Shown piece by piece: positions 37,024 to 44,355 of a DNA stretch of 53,790 bases (positions are counted from its first letter, which is position 1; each line of letters begins with the position of its first letter). A program made the translations under genes and the position numbers. A model generated the notes under the pieces. It was given only the letters and a program-made list of their open reading frames with translations. It ran no database searches and was not told where the DNA came from. The stretch comes from Paraglaciecola chathamensis S18K6 (GTDB lineage Bacteria > Pseudomonadota > Gammaproteobacteria > Enterobacterales > Alteromonadaceae): positions 1-53,790 of the forward strand of contig BAEM01000060.1 in NCBI GenBank assembly GCA_000314955.1. Reading direction: 5' to 3'.

Positions 37024-38008
37024 TGTTGGGTGCTTTTGCTCCTGAAGGCCGCAATCGCTGGCGATATTCACGGGGGGTGACATCCGTCAATGTCTTAAAG
37101 ACTTTCGAAAACGAGCTAATATCCCGATAACCCACGCCCATTCCAATGGTTTTGATGCTGTCTTGGGTGTTGCCAAGGCGATGTTTAGCCGCTTCAATGC
37201 GCAGCCGTTGTAAATAGCGAGAGGGTAGCTCTCCGGTTGCTTTTTGAAAGCGGCGAATGAAAGTACGCTTACTCATACCGATTTGATTGGCCAGCGCTTG
37301 CAGTTCAACACTTTGGGTAAAGTGTTCATCTAGCCAGTCTTGGGCACGGTGAATTCCCACGTCACGATGCTGGCGAAAGCCGGCAATATTAATTAAATTC
37401 AAATCATAGGTGCGCCGACTATCGAAGCTGATGTCTCGAGCCAAGCCCGCCGCAATCGAGGCTCCGCAAAACTCTTCAACCAAGTGTAAGCTCAGATCCA
37501 TTGCGGCGTTTTGTCCATTTGAGCTATAAATTCTGGCGTGTTCAACACTGGCTTGGTTGGCTTGCCATTGTACCTTGGGATAGCGCAGCTCAAACTCGCG
37601 TAAATGGCGCCAATACGTAGTGGCGCGCCCGCCGTCAAGCAAGCCTGCTTCTGCAGCCCAAAAAATCCCACTGTTAACACCGGCAATACGTGCACCGTTT
37701 GCATGTTGCTTCACAAGCCATGGCGGAATGGCAGGATATTGCTCAGTAAGGTGCTGAAAGTCGCCCCAATAATGGGCCAGCATAATCAAATCATAAGGCG
37801 CATCGCTGATGGTGGTATCGCTCTGTATGGTCTGCCCACCGTAGAGCTGAATCGGCTGGCTATCGGTACTGATTAAGTCGCACTGAAACTGCTTATCTTT
37901 TGGCTGGCGCAGGTTAACGCTGTGAAAAAGCTCTAAAGAGCCATACACAGTAGATGCCCAAGCCCCGTTGAATATCAGTAAGGCTACCCGCCATTTCGCT
38001 TCTGACAT
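36998..38008 (-). CDS. GlxA-type AraC transcriptional regulator
   Basis: The 336-residue protein has an N-terminal DJ-1/PfpI-like ligand domain (VALLIFNGAWASTVYGSLELF, YDLIMLAHYW, ANGARIAGVNSGIFWAAEAGLLDG) and a C-terminal AraC helix-turn-helix domain (FTQSVELQALANQIGMSKRTFIRRFQKATGELPSRYL). ATG 38008 has AGAAG upstream; the longer reading to 38089 adds non-family residues. It overlaps the end of the VWA gene by 26 bp, tail to tail, and is divergent from two acyl-CoA dehydrogenase genes, its likely targets. Confidence 0.9.
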   Translation of the reverse strand: MSEAKWRVALLIFNGAWASTVYGSLELFHSVNLRQPKDKQFQCDLISTDSQPIQLYGGQTIQSDTTISDAPYDLIMLAHYWGDFQHLTEQYPAIPPWLVKQHANGARIAGVNSGIFWAAEAGLLDGGRATTYWRHLREFELRYPKVQWQANQASVEHARIYSSNGQNAAMDLSLHLVEEFCGASIAAGLARDISFDSRRTYDLNLINIAGFRQHRDVGIHRAQDWLDEHFTQSVELQALANQIGMSKRTFIRRFQKATGELPSRYLQRLRIEAAKHRLGNTQDSIKTIGMGVGYRDISSFSKVFKTLTDVTPREYRQRLRPSGAKAPNTKSTLKFG

Positions 38009-38173
38009 GCTTTTACTTCTCTGAGGTTGTTCAATATGGCACTTATGCCATATTAAGTGGCATTTTGCACTAAATACAATGCTGCCCAAGGGGCGTACAG
38101 TAGCGTCATACGGCAGTAAGTGTGGTGGCTATTCATTAGCCTCGAAATGTAAAATTGAAAGAGGAAGCACCAA

Positions 38174-39355
38174 GTGGATATAACTTTTTCGGCTGAGGAA
38201 TTGGCCTTTCGTGACCAAGTGCGCGAATTTTTAGCCCAGAACTGGACTCCAGATTTAGCACGCAGAATTCGCGGTGAAGATGAAGAGTTCAAAGCGGCGC
38301 AAATTGAGTGGCAAAACAAACTAAACGACAAAGGCTGGCTTGCCCCAGGCTGGCCTGTTGAGCATGGCGGTGTGGCATGGTCGGTCACTGAGAACTTCAT
38401 TTTTGAAACCGAGCGCTCACTTGCTGGTGCTCCTGATGTGGTGCCATTTGGCTTGAAAATGGTCGCCCCAGTTATTTACGGTTTCGGTAACGAAGAGCAA
38501 AAACAACGCTTCTTACCGCGCATTCTTAAAAGCCAAGATTGGTGGTGCCAAGGGTATTCAGAACCCGGCGCAGGGTCCGACTTAGCGGCCCTTAAAACCA
38601 AAGCAGAATTAGATGGCGATGATTACATTGTTAACGGTGCGAAGGTATGGACCACCTATGCGCAATACGCCGACTGGATTTTCTGCCTAGTGCGCACAGA
38701 TGCTTCTGGCAAACGCCAAGATGGCATCAGCTTTTTACTGATTGATATGAAAAGCCCGGGGATCACAGTCAATAAGATTTCTTCTATTGACGATCATCAC
38801 AGCTTAAACGAAGTGGTGTTCGATAACGTTCGCGTGCCTGTGGCAAACCGCATTGGCGAGCAAGACAAAGGCTGGACTTACGCAAAAGCCTTGTTGGCCC
38901 ACGAGCGTACGTCTATTGCTGGCGTTGCTGACTCGAAGCGTCGTTTACGTGACTTACGTAAGCTACTGAGCGAAGAAATTAGCGGCGGTCGCCCCTTGAT
39001 TGAAGATGTGCAATTTCAAAACCGTCTATCGAACACAGAAATTGAACTGATGGCCCTGGAATACACAGAGCTGCGCGTATTGGCTTCAACCGCTGACGGC
39101 AAAGGGCCGGGGGTTGAATCATCATTGTTGAAAATTAAAGGCACCGAAATTCAACAGGCTATCCAGCAGATGTACATGGATTTAGCGGGTTATTACAGTG
39201 GTGTGCTTCACGGCGATGAAACCGCTGAAAGCATAGGTCATGCTTTTGGTCACGACGCTAGAAAAGCCTACATGTACGGACGTGCCGCCACCATTTACGG
39301 TGGGTCAAACGAAGTGCAGAAAAACATCACCGCTAAATACGTACTGGGTCTTTAA
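38174..39355 (+). CDS. Acyl-CoA dehydrogenase, large-subunit-like
   Basis: The 393-residue flavoenzyme shows acyl-CoA dehydrogenase motifs: WWCQGYSEPGAGSDLAALKT, VWTTYAQYADW in the middle domain, and the C-terminal GRAATIYGGSNEVQKNITAKYVLGL. It resembles the larger partner of paired dehydrogenases (pimeloyl-CoA dehydrogenase large subunit-like). Start GTG 38174 has AGGAAG upstream. The partner gene begins three bases after the stop. Confidence 0.9.
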   Translation: MDITFSAEELAFRDQVREFLAQNWTPDLARRIRGEDEEFKAAQIEWQNKLNDKGWLAPGWPVEHGGVAWSVTENFIFETERSLAGAPDVVPFGLKMVAPVIYGFGNEEQKQRFLPRILKSQDWWCQGYSEPGAGSDLAALKTKAELDGDDYIVNGAKVWTTYAQYADWIFCLVRTDASGKRQDGISFLLIDMKSPGITVNKISSIDDHHSLNEVVFDNVRVPVANRIGEQDKGWTYAKALLAHERTSIAGVADSKRRLRDLRKLLSEEISGGRPLIEDVQFQNRLSNTEIELMALEYTELRVLASTADGKGPGVESSLLKIKGTEIQQAIQQMYMDLAGYYSGVLHGDETAESIGHAFGHDARKAYMYGRAATIYGGSNEVQKNITAKYVLGL

Positions 39356-39357
39356 TC

Positions 39358-40497
39358 ATGAATTTTAATTTATCTGAAGAACAAAACATGCTCAAAGACA
39401 GCGTTGCGCGCTTTGTGCAAGACGAATACGACTTTGAAACTCGCCGCAGCAATGCTGCTAATCCTTTAGGGTTTAATCCTGATAATTGGCAAACCTTCGC
39501 TGAATTAGGTTGGTTGTCTATTCCATTTGAAGAAGCCTATGGCGGTTTCGGTGGCGGCCCAACGGATGTTATGGCCGTGATGGAAGAAATGGGCAAAGGC
39601 TTAGTGGTTGAACCTTTCGTGGCAACGGTACTGATGTTTGGCGGCTTGCTGAGCAAAAGTGACAACCCAGCATTAAAAGATGCCAACATTGAAAAAATTA
39701 TCGATGGCTCATTACAAGGGGCCTTTGCTTACGTAGAACGTCAAAGCCGCTTTGAACTGGCCGATGTAAAAACCCAAGCTAAGCGCGACGGTGACGACTT
39801 TGTACTCAACGGCGAAAAAACGGTGGTGTTCAATGGCGCCGCAGCCAACAAAGTGATTGTTTCTGCTAGAACATCAGGCGAGCAATGTGATGAAGCAGGT
39901 ATCACTCTGTTTTTGATTGATGCAGATGCGCCAGGCGTCGAGCGTACCCAGTATCGCCTAATGGACGGCCAATTAGTGGCCAATATTAAACTTACTGATG
40001 TACGCGTAGCGGCAAGCCAAGTCGTTGGTAAAGTGGATGAAGGTTACACCCTGATAGACTCGGTAGTCAGTGACGTGACCATCGCCCTGTGTGCTGAAGC
40101 ATTAGGCATTATGCAAAAACTGAATACTACCACCATTGAATACACCAAAACGCGCCAGCAATTTGGCGTGGCAATCAGCAGTTTTCAAGCTCTGCAACAC
40201 CGCATGGTTGATATGTTTATGGCAGGTGAGCAAGCCAAGTCGATTTTGTATCGCGCGGTTTGTGCAGCAGAAGGCGAAGCAGATGATTTAGCCAAAAACA
40301 TCGCCGCGTTGAAAGTGATGATTGGGCGAAACGGCAAGTTGATTGGTGATGAGGCGATTCAATTGCATGGCGGCATGGGCCTTACCGATGAGCTAGATGT
40401 TGGTCATTACGTTAAGCGTTTGATGATGATTAACACCACGTTTGGGGATGCGGATTATCAGCAACAGAAGTTTAATCGTTTAGCTTATGCAGAGTAA
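39358..40497 (+). CDS. Acyl-CoA dehydrogenase, small-subunit-like
   Basis: The 379-residue protein has an N-terminal LSEEQNMLKDSVARFVQDEY, the central flavin-contacting region and the C-terminal IQLHGGMGLTDELDVGHYVKRL. The motif where the first gene has EPGAGSD is missing here, consistent with a divergent partner in a heteromeric enzyme; FadE-type heterotetramers and PimC/PimD-like pairs are precedents. The substrate is unknown. A terminator follows. Confidence 0.88.
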   Translation: MNFNLSEEQNMLKDSVARFVQDEYDFETRRSNAANPLGFNPDNWQTFAELGWLSIPFEEAYGGFGGGPTDVMAVMEEMGKGLVVEPFVATVLMFGGLLSKSDNPALKDANIEKIIDGSLQGAFAYVERQSRFELADVKTQAKRDGDDFVLNGEKTVVFNGAAANKVIVSARTSGEQCDEAGITLFLIDADAPGVERTQYRLMDGQLVANIKLTDVRVAASQVVGKVDEGYTLIDSVVSDVTIALCAEALGIMQKLNTTTIEYTKTRQQFGVAISSFQALQHRMVDMFMAGEQAKSILYRAVCAAEGEADDLAKNIAALKVMIGRNGKLIGDEAIQLHGGMGLTDELDVGHYVKRLMMINTTFGDADYQQQKFNRLAYAE

Positions 40498-40524
40498 GCA
40501 GCGAGTTGTGATGTAAATATGCGG

Positions 40525-40556
40525 GCCAGCTTATAAAGCTGGCTTTTTTGTTTTTT
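40525..40556 (+). terminator. Terminator after the acyl-CoA dehydrogenase pair
   Basis: GCCAGCTT and AAGCTGGC pair around TATA and are followed by TTTTTTGTTTTTT, a strong intrinsic terminator. Confidence 0.9.
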
Positions 40557-40557
40557 A

Positions 40558-40737
40558 GCATGCACTTCGTGCACTTATGAGCTGCGCTCACTAGAACATG
40601 CGCTTTGCTTACTTATGACCTGCGACCACTACCGCATGCGCTTTGCTTATTTATGGCCTTGGGCCACAGAGCATGCACTTCGTGCACTTATGAGCTGAGT
40701 TCACTAGAGCATACGCTGCGCGTACGGCATCCATGCC
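40558..40737. repeat. Tandem 37-38 bp hairpin repeats
   Basis: Four diverged units begin at 40558, 40596, 40634 and 40671, and a partial fifth at 40709. Each unit has a GCATGCGCTTTGCTTA-like left half and an ATG.GCT.....CACT right half. Several halves are 13-nt hairpins with a 5-bp stem and 3-nt loop, for example TGCACTTCGTGCA (40561), TGAGCTGCGCTCA (40578) and TGGCCTTGGGCCA (40654). Confidence 0.85.
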
Positions 40738-41036
40738 TACTTTCAACCCCCGTCCCGGAGCTCGAGTAACTCTTTCTTCAACAGCTAAGAAAGAGTCACC
40801 AGAAAGAAGCCGCCTCCGGCCAATTTTTTGCTCCCATATTTGAACCCGACTTCAGTGCCAGAACGGCGAAAGGTAACATCCATGTAAATCACTTCGCCTT
40901 GCCCAGACATCCCTGTCAGGGCATCTGGCAAGCCGACTTCAAATATGGAAAATTGGAGTCGGTAGTAAGTCAAAAGCAGCGACTGCGTCGCCTAAATATG
41001 TACTTCGTACATTTGTGAACGGTGTTCACTCAATCG

Positions 41037-41221
41037 TGCGCTGCGCTTACCAGCATCCATGCTGGATATGACAGACCATCCGTGGTCAGCCAGTCACTTC
41101 TTTCTAACAGCCGAAAGAAGTAACCAAGAAAGGCCGTGCTCCAGCAAACTTTCTAATCCGCTAACCGCCGCGCCTTTTTTGTCATACCGGCGTGAGGAAA
41201 CATCCCTGTAAAGCGCACGCC
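41037..41221. repeat. 185-bp direct repeat, copy 1
   Basis: Matches 41492-41676 over 185 bases with two mismatches and no gaps (offset 455). It includes CCAGCATCCATGCTGG (41050-41065) and the CTTCTTTC/GAAAGAAG hairpin. Confidence 0.95.
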
Positions 41222-41354
41222 GATCAGGTTCTTCGAAGGTGTTTAATACAAAACTCATTTTCAACCCATCCTTGGTAGTGCAGCCAGCTTCACCATCCAT
41301 GGTGAATCGTTCACCCGACAGGAGCGCTGCTCCTAAAAGCCTCGGGTTCACCCC

Positions 41355-41433
41355 TATCTGGCCATCTGACAAGTCGCTGCTGTTATCGGGAAAGTTTGAG
41401 TCGCCAACTGATTCGCTGCGCTCACTAAAGCAT
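41355..41433. repeat. 79-bp direct repeat, copy 1
   Basis: Matches 41692-41770 over 79 bases with one mismatch (offset 337). It starts TATCTGGCCATCTGACAAG and ends in CTCACTAAAGCAT. Confidence 0.95.
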
Positions 41434-41520
41434 ACGCTGTGCGTATTTATGGCCTTGGGCCACAGGGCATGCACTTCGTGCACGTAAAGCATGCGCTGCG
41501 CTTACCAGCATCCATGCTGG
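41433..41520. repeat. Second mini-hairpin cluster
   Basis: Contains TACGCTGTGCGTA (41433-41445), TGGCCTTGGGCCA (41450-41462), TGCACTTCGTGCA (41470-41482) and CCAGCATCCATGCTGG (41505-41520). The 13-nt hairpins repeat the geometry seen at 40558-40737. Confidence 0.8.
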
Positions 41521-41676
41521 ATATGACAGACCATCCGTGGTCAGCCAGTCACTTCTTTCCAACAGCCGAAAGAAGTAACCAAGAAAGGCCGTGCTCCGGC
41601 AAACTTTCTAATCCGCTAACCGCCGCGCCTTTTTTGTCATACCGGCGTGAGGAAACATCCCTGTAAAGCGCACGCC
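41492..41676. repeat. 185-bp direct repeat, copy 2
   Basis: Second copy of 41037-41221, differing at two bases. Confidence 0.95.
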
Positions 41677-41691
41677 TTGTCCAGATGTCCA

Positions 41692-41770
41692 TATCTGGCC
41701 ATCTGACAAGTCGCTGCTGTTATCGGGAAAGTTTGAGTCGCCAATTGATTCGCTGCGCTCACTAAAGCAT
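41692..41770. repeat. 79-bp direct repeat, copy 2
   Basis: Second copy of 41355-41433, differing at one base. Here it lies 15 bp after the 185-bp unit, compared with 133 bp in the first pair. Confidence 0.95.
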
Positions 41771-41872
41771 GCGCTTTGCTTACTATGGCCTTCGGTCACT
41801 ACTGCATGCGCTTCGCTTACTATGGCCTTCTGCCACTACAGCATACGCTTCGCTTACCAGCATCCGTGCTGG
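41768..41872. repeat. Third mini-hairpin cluster
   Basis: Further diverged GCATGCGCTT.GCTTACTATGGCCTT units, with TGGCCTTCGGTCA (41786-41798, one wobble pair) and CCAGCATCCGTGCTGG (41857-41872, one wobble pair). Imperfect members such as TGGCCTTCTGCCA (41823-41835) suggest decay. Confidence 0.75.
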
Positions 41873-41954
41873 TACGTATCGCGTGTGCTATTTGGCCACT
41901 GCTATAAATAATCAGTGCGCATAAATGTTTGCTAACAAAAGCAGCTGATTCCGC

Positions 41955-44099
41955 CTATTCGCCGAATTTAATTCTTACCCCTGCATTGGCGATAAACCCA
42001 TCATTGCGTGACCAGATGTCTGTGGTCCATTGGCCGCTGGCTGCTTGTGAGGGGAGCAATAGGGGGTGTTCGTCTGTTTGTTTTACATCTAGCAGGTTTT
42101 CTAAGTTGATAAACCAGCTTGCTCTGCCAACCGTGATTTCACCCATGAGACCTAGGTGCCAATACGGATTCGATTCGTCCATGTAAGGGTTGTCGTCTAA
42201 TGTTTGCGGGCCAGTGTAATACGCTTCAAAGCCGACTCTGAAGTTTCCGTGTTGCTCCCACATGGCAACAAAACCAGCGGAGTGTCTTGGGGTGAGGGCG
42301 ATCTCTTTTCTACCGCTGCCGTCTGTAGAGGCTTCGGTGGCGTCTAAATATAAGTAGCTTGCGGTGAGTTTTACGTCGCGCCAGTAGTAGCGTATCAATA
42401 CTTCTGACCCGCGGATCTGTGTTTCGCCTTCGGCGTTTACGAGTCTTACTCTGTCGAGCTCATTTGTGTTGTTCGATGAAAAGGCTTGCAGCTCAGTAAC
42501 ATTTTCAACATTAGAACCAAACGCTGTCACGCTAGCTTCGATACTCTCGAATCGATAGGTTATATCCAATGACGCGGTTTCAGCTTGCTCTTCCTCAATG
42601 TCTTGCAATGGTTCGAGGCGTGACAATCCGGCGGCTTCTATCTCTTCTACAAACGGGGTAGGGGCATAATATCCTTGCCCATAAGAACCTCGAATAGTCA
42701 GATCGCCCGGGCGGTAAAGCATGGAGATTCTGGGGCTAAATTGAGTGCCGTATTCACTGTGATCATCTATTCGGGCGCTCACTGAAGTGCTCAGTTGCTC
42801 GTTCCATTGATAGTCGAGCTGGGTAAAAATGCCGGGCACTTCGTAGGAATAGTCAAATTGCTCATCGCTAAAAGAGGTAAATTGTTCTGCCTGATAAGCG
42901 ATACCGACTAACCAGTCGGTGTCGCCTTTGTAACCGGCGAGGCTGCTTTCTAATAAGTAGCTTTCGTGTCGATCATCTTCTGCAATATCTGCATAGGTGT
43001 GATCGTGCTCTTGCACCATAGCGGAGGCTCTGGCGTTTAGGGTTAACGTCTCTAACATGGGCATATTAAACACTACACCGCCGTCGAAGCGTTGTGAGTC
43101 TTGTGTTTGTTCATAGGGGTTGCCATCAGCCACGGCGGCGCCTGGCATAGTGCCGCCTTCACGTTGTTCAGTCATAAAACCCGCCGTCGCGTATAGCGAT
43201 TCTCCATTTTGTCCTTGCCAAAATAATCGAGGGCGGGCGCTATATCGCTCGTATCCAGGCAGGTCAATCCAGCCATCATCGTCCACATCTTGTGTATCCT
43301 GGTGGTGCGCACCGACGGTAAGAGAGCCTTTTAGATCATCAGTTAGCGGACTTTCTATATAGGAGGTTAAGTCTTGGCCGTTACGGGTAGTCACATTGAC
43401 CAATGCTTCGCCATTTAGCGTATCGCCCGGTGTTCTTGATACAAGGTTTATAACGCCCCCTAATGCGGAGCCGCCGTAAAGCGAGGATGCCGAACCTTTA
43501 ATGATTTCGACTCGACCAAGATCCGTGGGCGGTATTTGTAACAAACCGATAGACGATGCCTGATTGCCGTAAAGGGGTAGTCCATCTGCCAGTAGCTGGG
43601 TATAGCGGCCATATAAGCCTTGAAGGCGAATGTTAGCACTACCTAGCGCTGGAGATGTTGTTTGCACGCGTACACCACCTGTTTCGGCAACTAGCATGGA
43701 AATATTGCCTGGGCGCATGGCCGCCTTTTCTTCAATTTCTTCTCTGTCGATGAGCTCAACACGTATTGGTTGATCATTGGCGATGCGCCCTGAGCGAGTC
43801 GCTTGAACGACAATGTTTTCTATTTCCTCTTCGTGATTTTCTTCATGTTCGTGCTCCTCTTCATGTTCGCGCTCCTCTTCATGTTCGCGACCGGTGCCCT
43901 CATCGGTGTGCGCTTGTTCGATTCCTGCGTTATTTTTTGCGTGCTGTTTCGTGGGCTTTACTGCCTGATAAGCGGTGGTTGCTGAGCTAGGTAATATCTC
44001 ACTGGAGGACAATGTTTCGGCTTCACTAAGGGGAATAAAACCAATGGAGATAGCGCTAAGAGGCACGAAAAAAGTGGTACAAAATGAGGGTGTCGGCAT
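41955..44099 (-). CDS. TonB-dependent outer membrane receptor with His/Glu-rich segment
   Basis: The 714-residue receptor has an N-terminal export signal, a His/Glu-rich stretch (about 71-92, GREHEEEREHEEEHEHEENH), a plug domain (IENIVVQATRSGRI, GRVEIIKGSASSLYGGSALGGVINLVSR) and a 22-strand-type barrel ending in the aromatic-poor VRIKFGE. TonB receptors take up metal chelates, vitamins or glycans across the outer membrane. The metal-binding segment suggests Zn, Cu or Ni, but this is inference. It is divergent from an MFS transporter and convergent to the repeat island. Confidence 0.92.
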   Translation of the reverse strand: MPTPSFCTTFFVPLSAISIGFIPLSEAETLSSSEILPSSATTAYQAVKPTKQHAKNNAGIEQAHTDEGTGREHEEEREHEEEHEHEENHEEEIENIVVQATRSGRIANDQPIRVELIDREEIEEKAAMRPGNISMLVAETGGVRVQTTSPALGSANIRLQGLYGRYTQLLADGLPLYGNQASSIGLLQIPPTDLGRVEIIKGSASSLYGGSALGGVINLVSRTPGDTLNGEALVNVTTRNGQDLTSYIESPLTDDLKGSLTVGAHHQDTQDVDDDGWIDLPGYERYSARPRLFWQGQNGESLYATAGFMTEQREGGTMPGAAVADGNPYEQTQDSQRFDGGVVFNMPMLETLTLNARASAMVQEHDHTYADIAEDDRHESYLLESSLAGYKGDTDWLVGIAYQAEQFTSFSDEQFDYSYEVPGIFTQLDYQWNEQLSTSVSARIDDHSEYGTQFSPRISMLYRPGDLTIRGSYGQGYYAPTPFVEEIEAAGLSRLEPLQDIEEEQAETASLDITYRFESIEASVTAFGSNVENVTELQAFSSNNTNELDRVRLVNAEGETQIRGSEVLIRYYWRDVKLTASYLYLDATEASTDGSGRKEIALTPRHSAGFVAMWEQHGNFRVGFEAYYTGPQTLDDNPYMDESNPYWHLGLMGEITVGRASWFINLENLLDVKQTDEHPLLLPSQAASGQWTTDIWSRNDGFIANAGVRIKFGE
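43842..43889. repeat. 18-bp tandem repeat encoding the His/Glu tract
   Basis: Two full copies of TTCATGTTCGYGCTCCTC and a partial third lie in the receptor gene. Each copy encodes six residues (EEHEHE/REHEEE-type), so copy-number change keeps the frame. Confidence 0.85.
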
Positions 44100-44355
44100 G
44101 AGTTAACTAATTGAGTCTATGAACAAAAATTTGGCCAAGGATAAAGGTTCCTGCCACTGGAAGGTCAAATAAAGTGAAAAATATTTTGTGTACACCTGAC
44201 CGGATGAAGCTAACACATAAAGCTTGTTCTAAGCAGATACCCAGTGGTGTTGATTAAATGTTCAAACTACCGCAATTCATTCTGGACATCATATTCTGAA
44301 ACAACCACTATGTGAGCCAGTGGCTTGTTTAATAAATCATCTATCGGATTTCGCT

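Larger units (their letters stand above)
40498..41954. other. Repeat island without genes between convergent operons
   Basis: This 1.46-kb gap contains no convincing gene. It consists of tandem mini-hairpin units, long direct repeats (185 and 79 bp, annotated separately), an inverted pair CCATATTTGAA (40834-40844) / TTCAAATATGG (40938-40948), and hairpins such as CTCTTTCTT/AAGAAAGAG (40770-40795) and CTTCTTTC/GAAAGAAG (41097-41120). Open frames across it on the minus strand have no family similarity and are interrupted by the repeats. Confidence 0.8.

Noticed and set aside
40558-40737. The 37-38 bp tandem units as a CRISPR array
   Set aside because: There is no constant repeat alternating with unique spacers of uniform length, and no cas gene in the window. 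The units vary throughout and look like hairpin repeats.
40785-41799. Minus-strand open frames across the repeat island (40785-40973, 41094-41492, 41608-41799)
   Set aside because: They run through repeated hairpin sequence, share fragments with each other only because of the direct repeats, lack good ribosome binding sites and match no family; treated as spurious.
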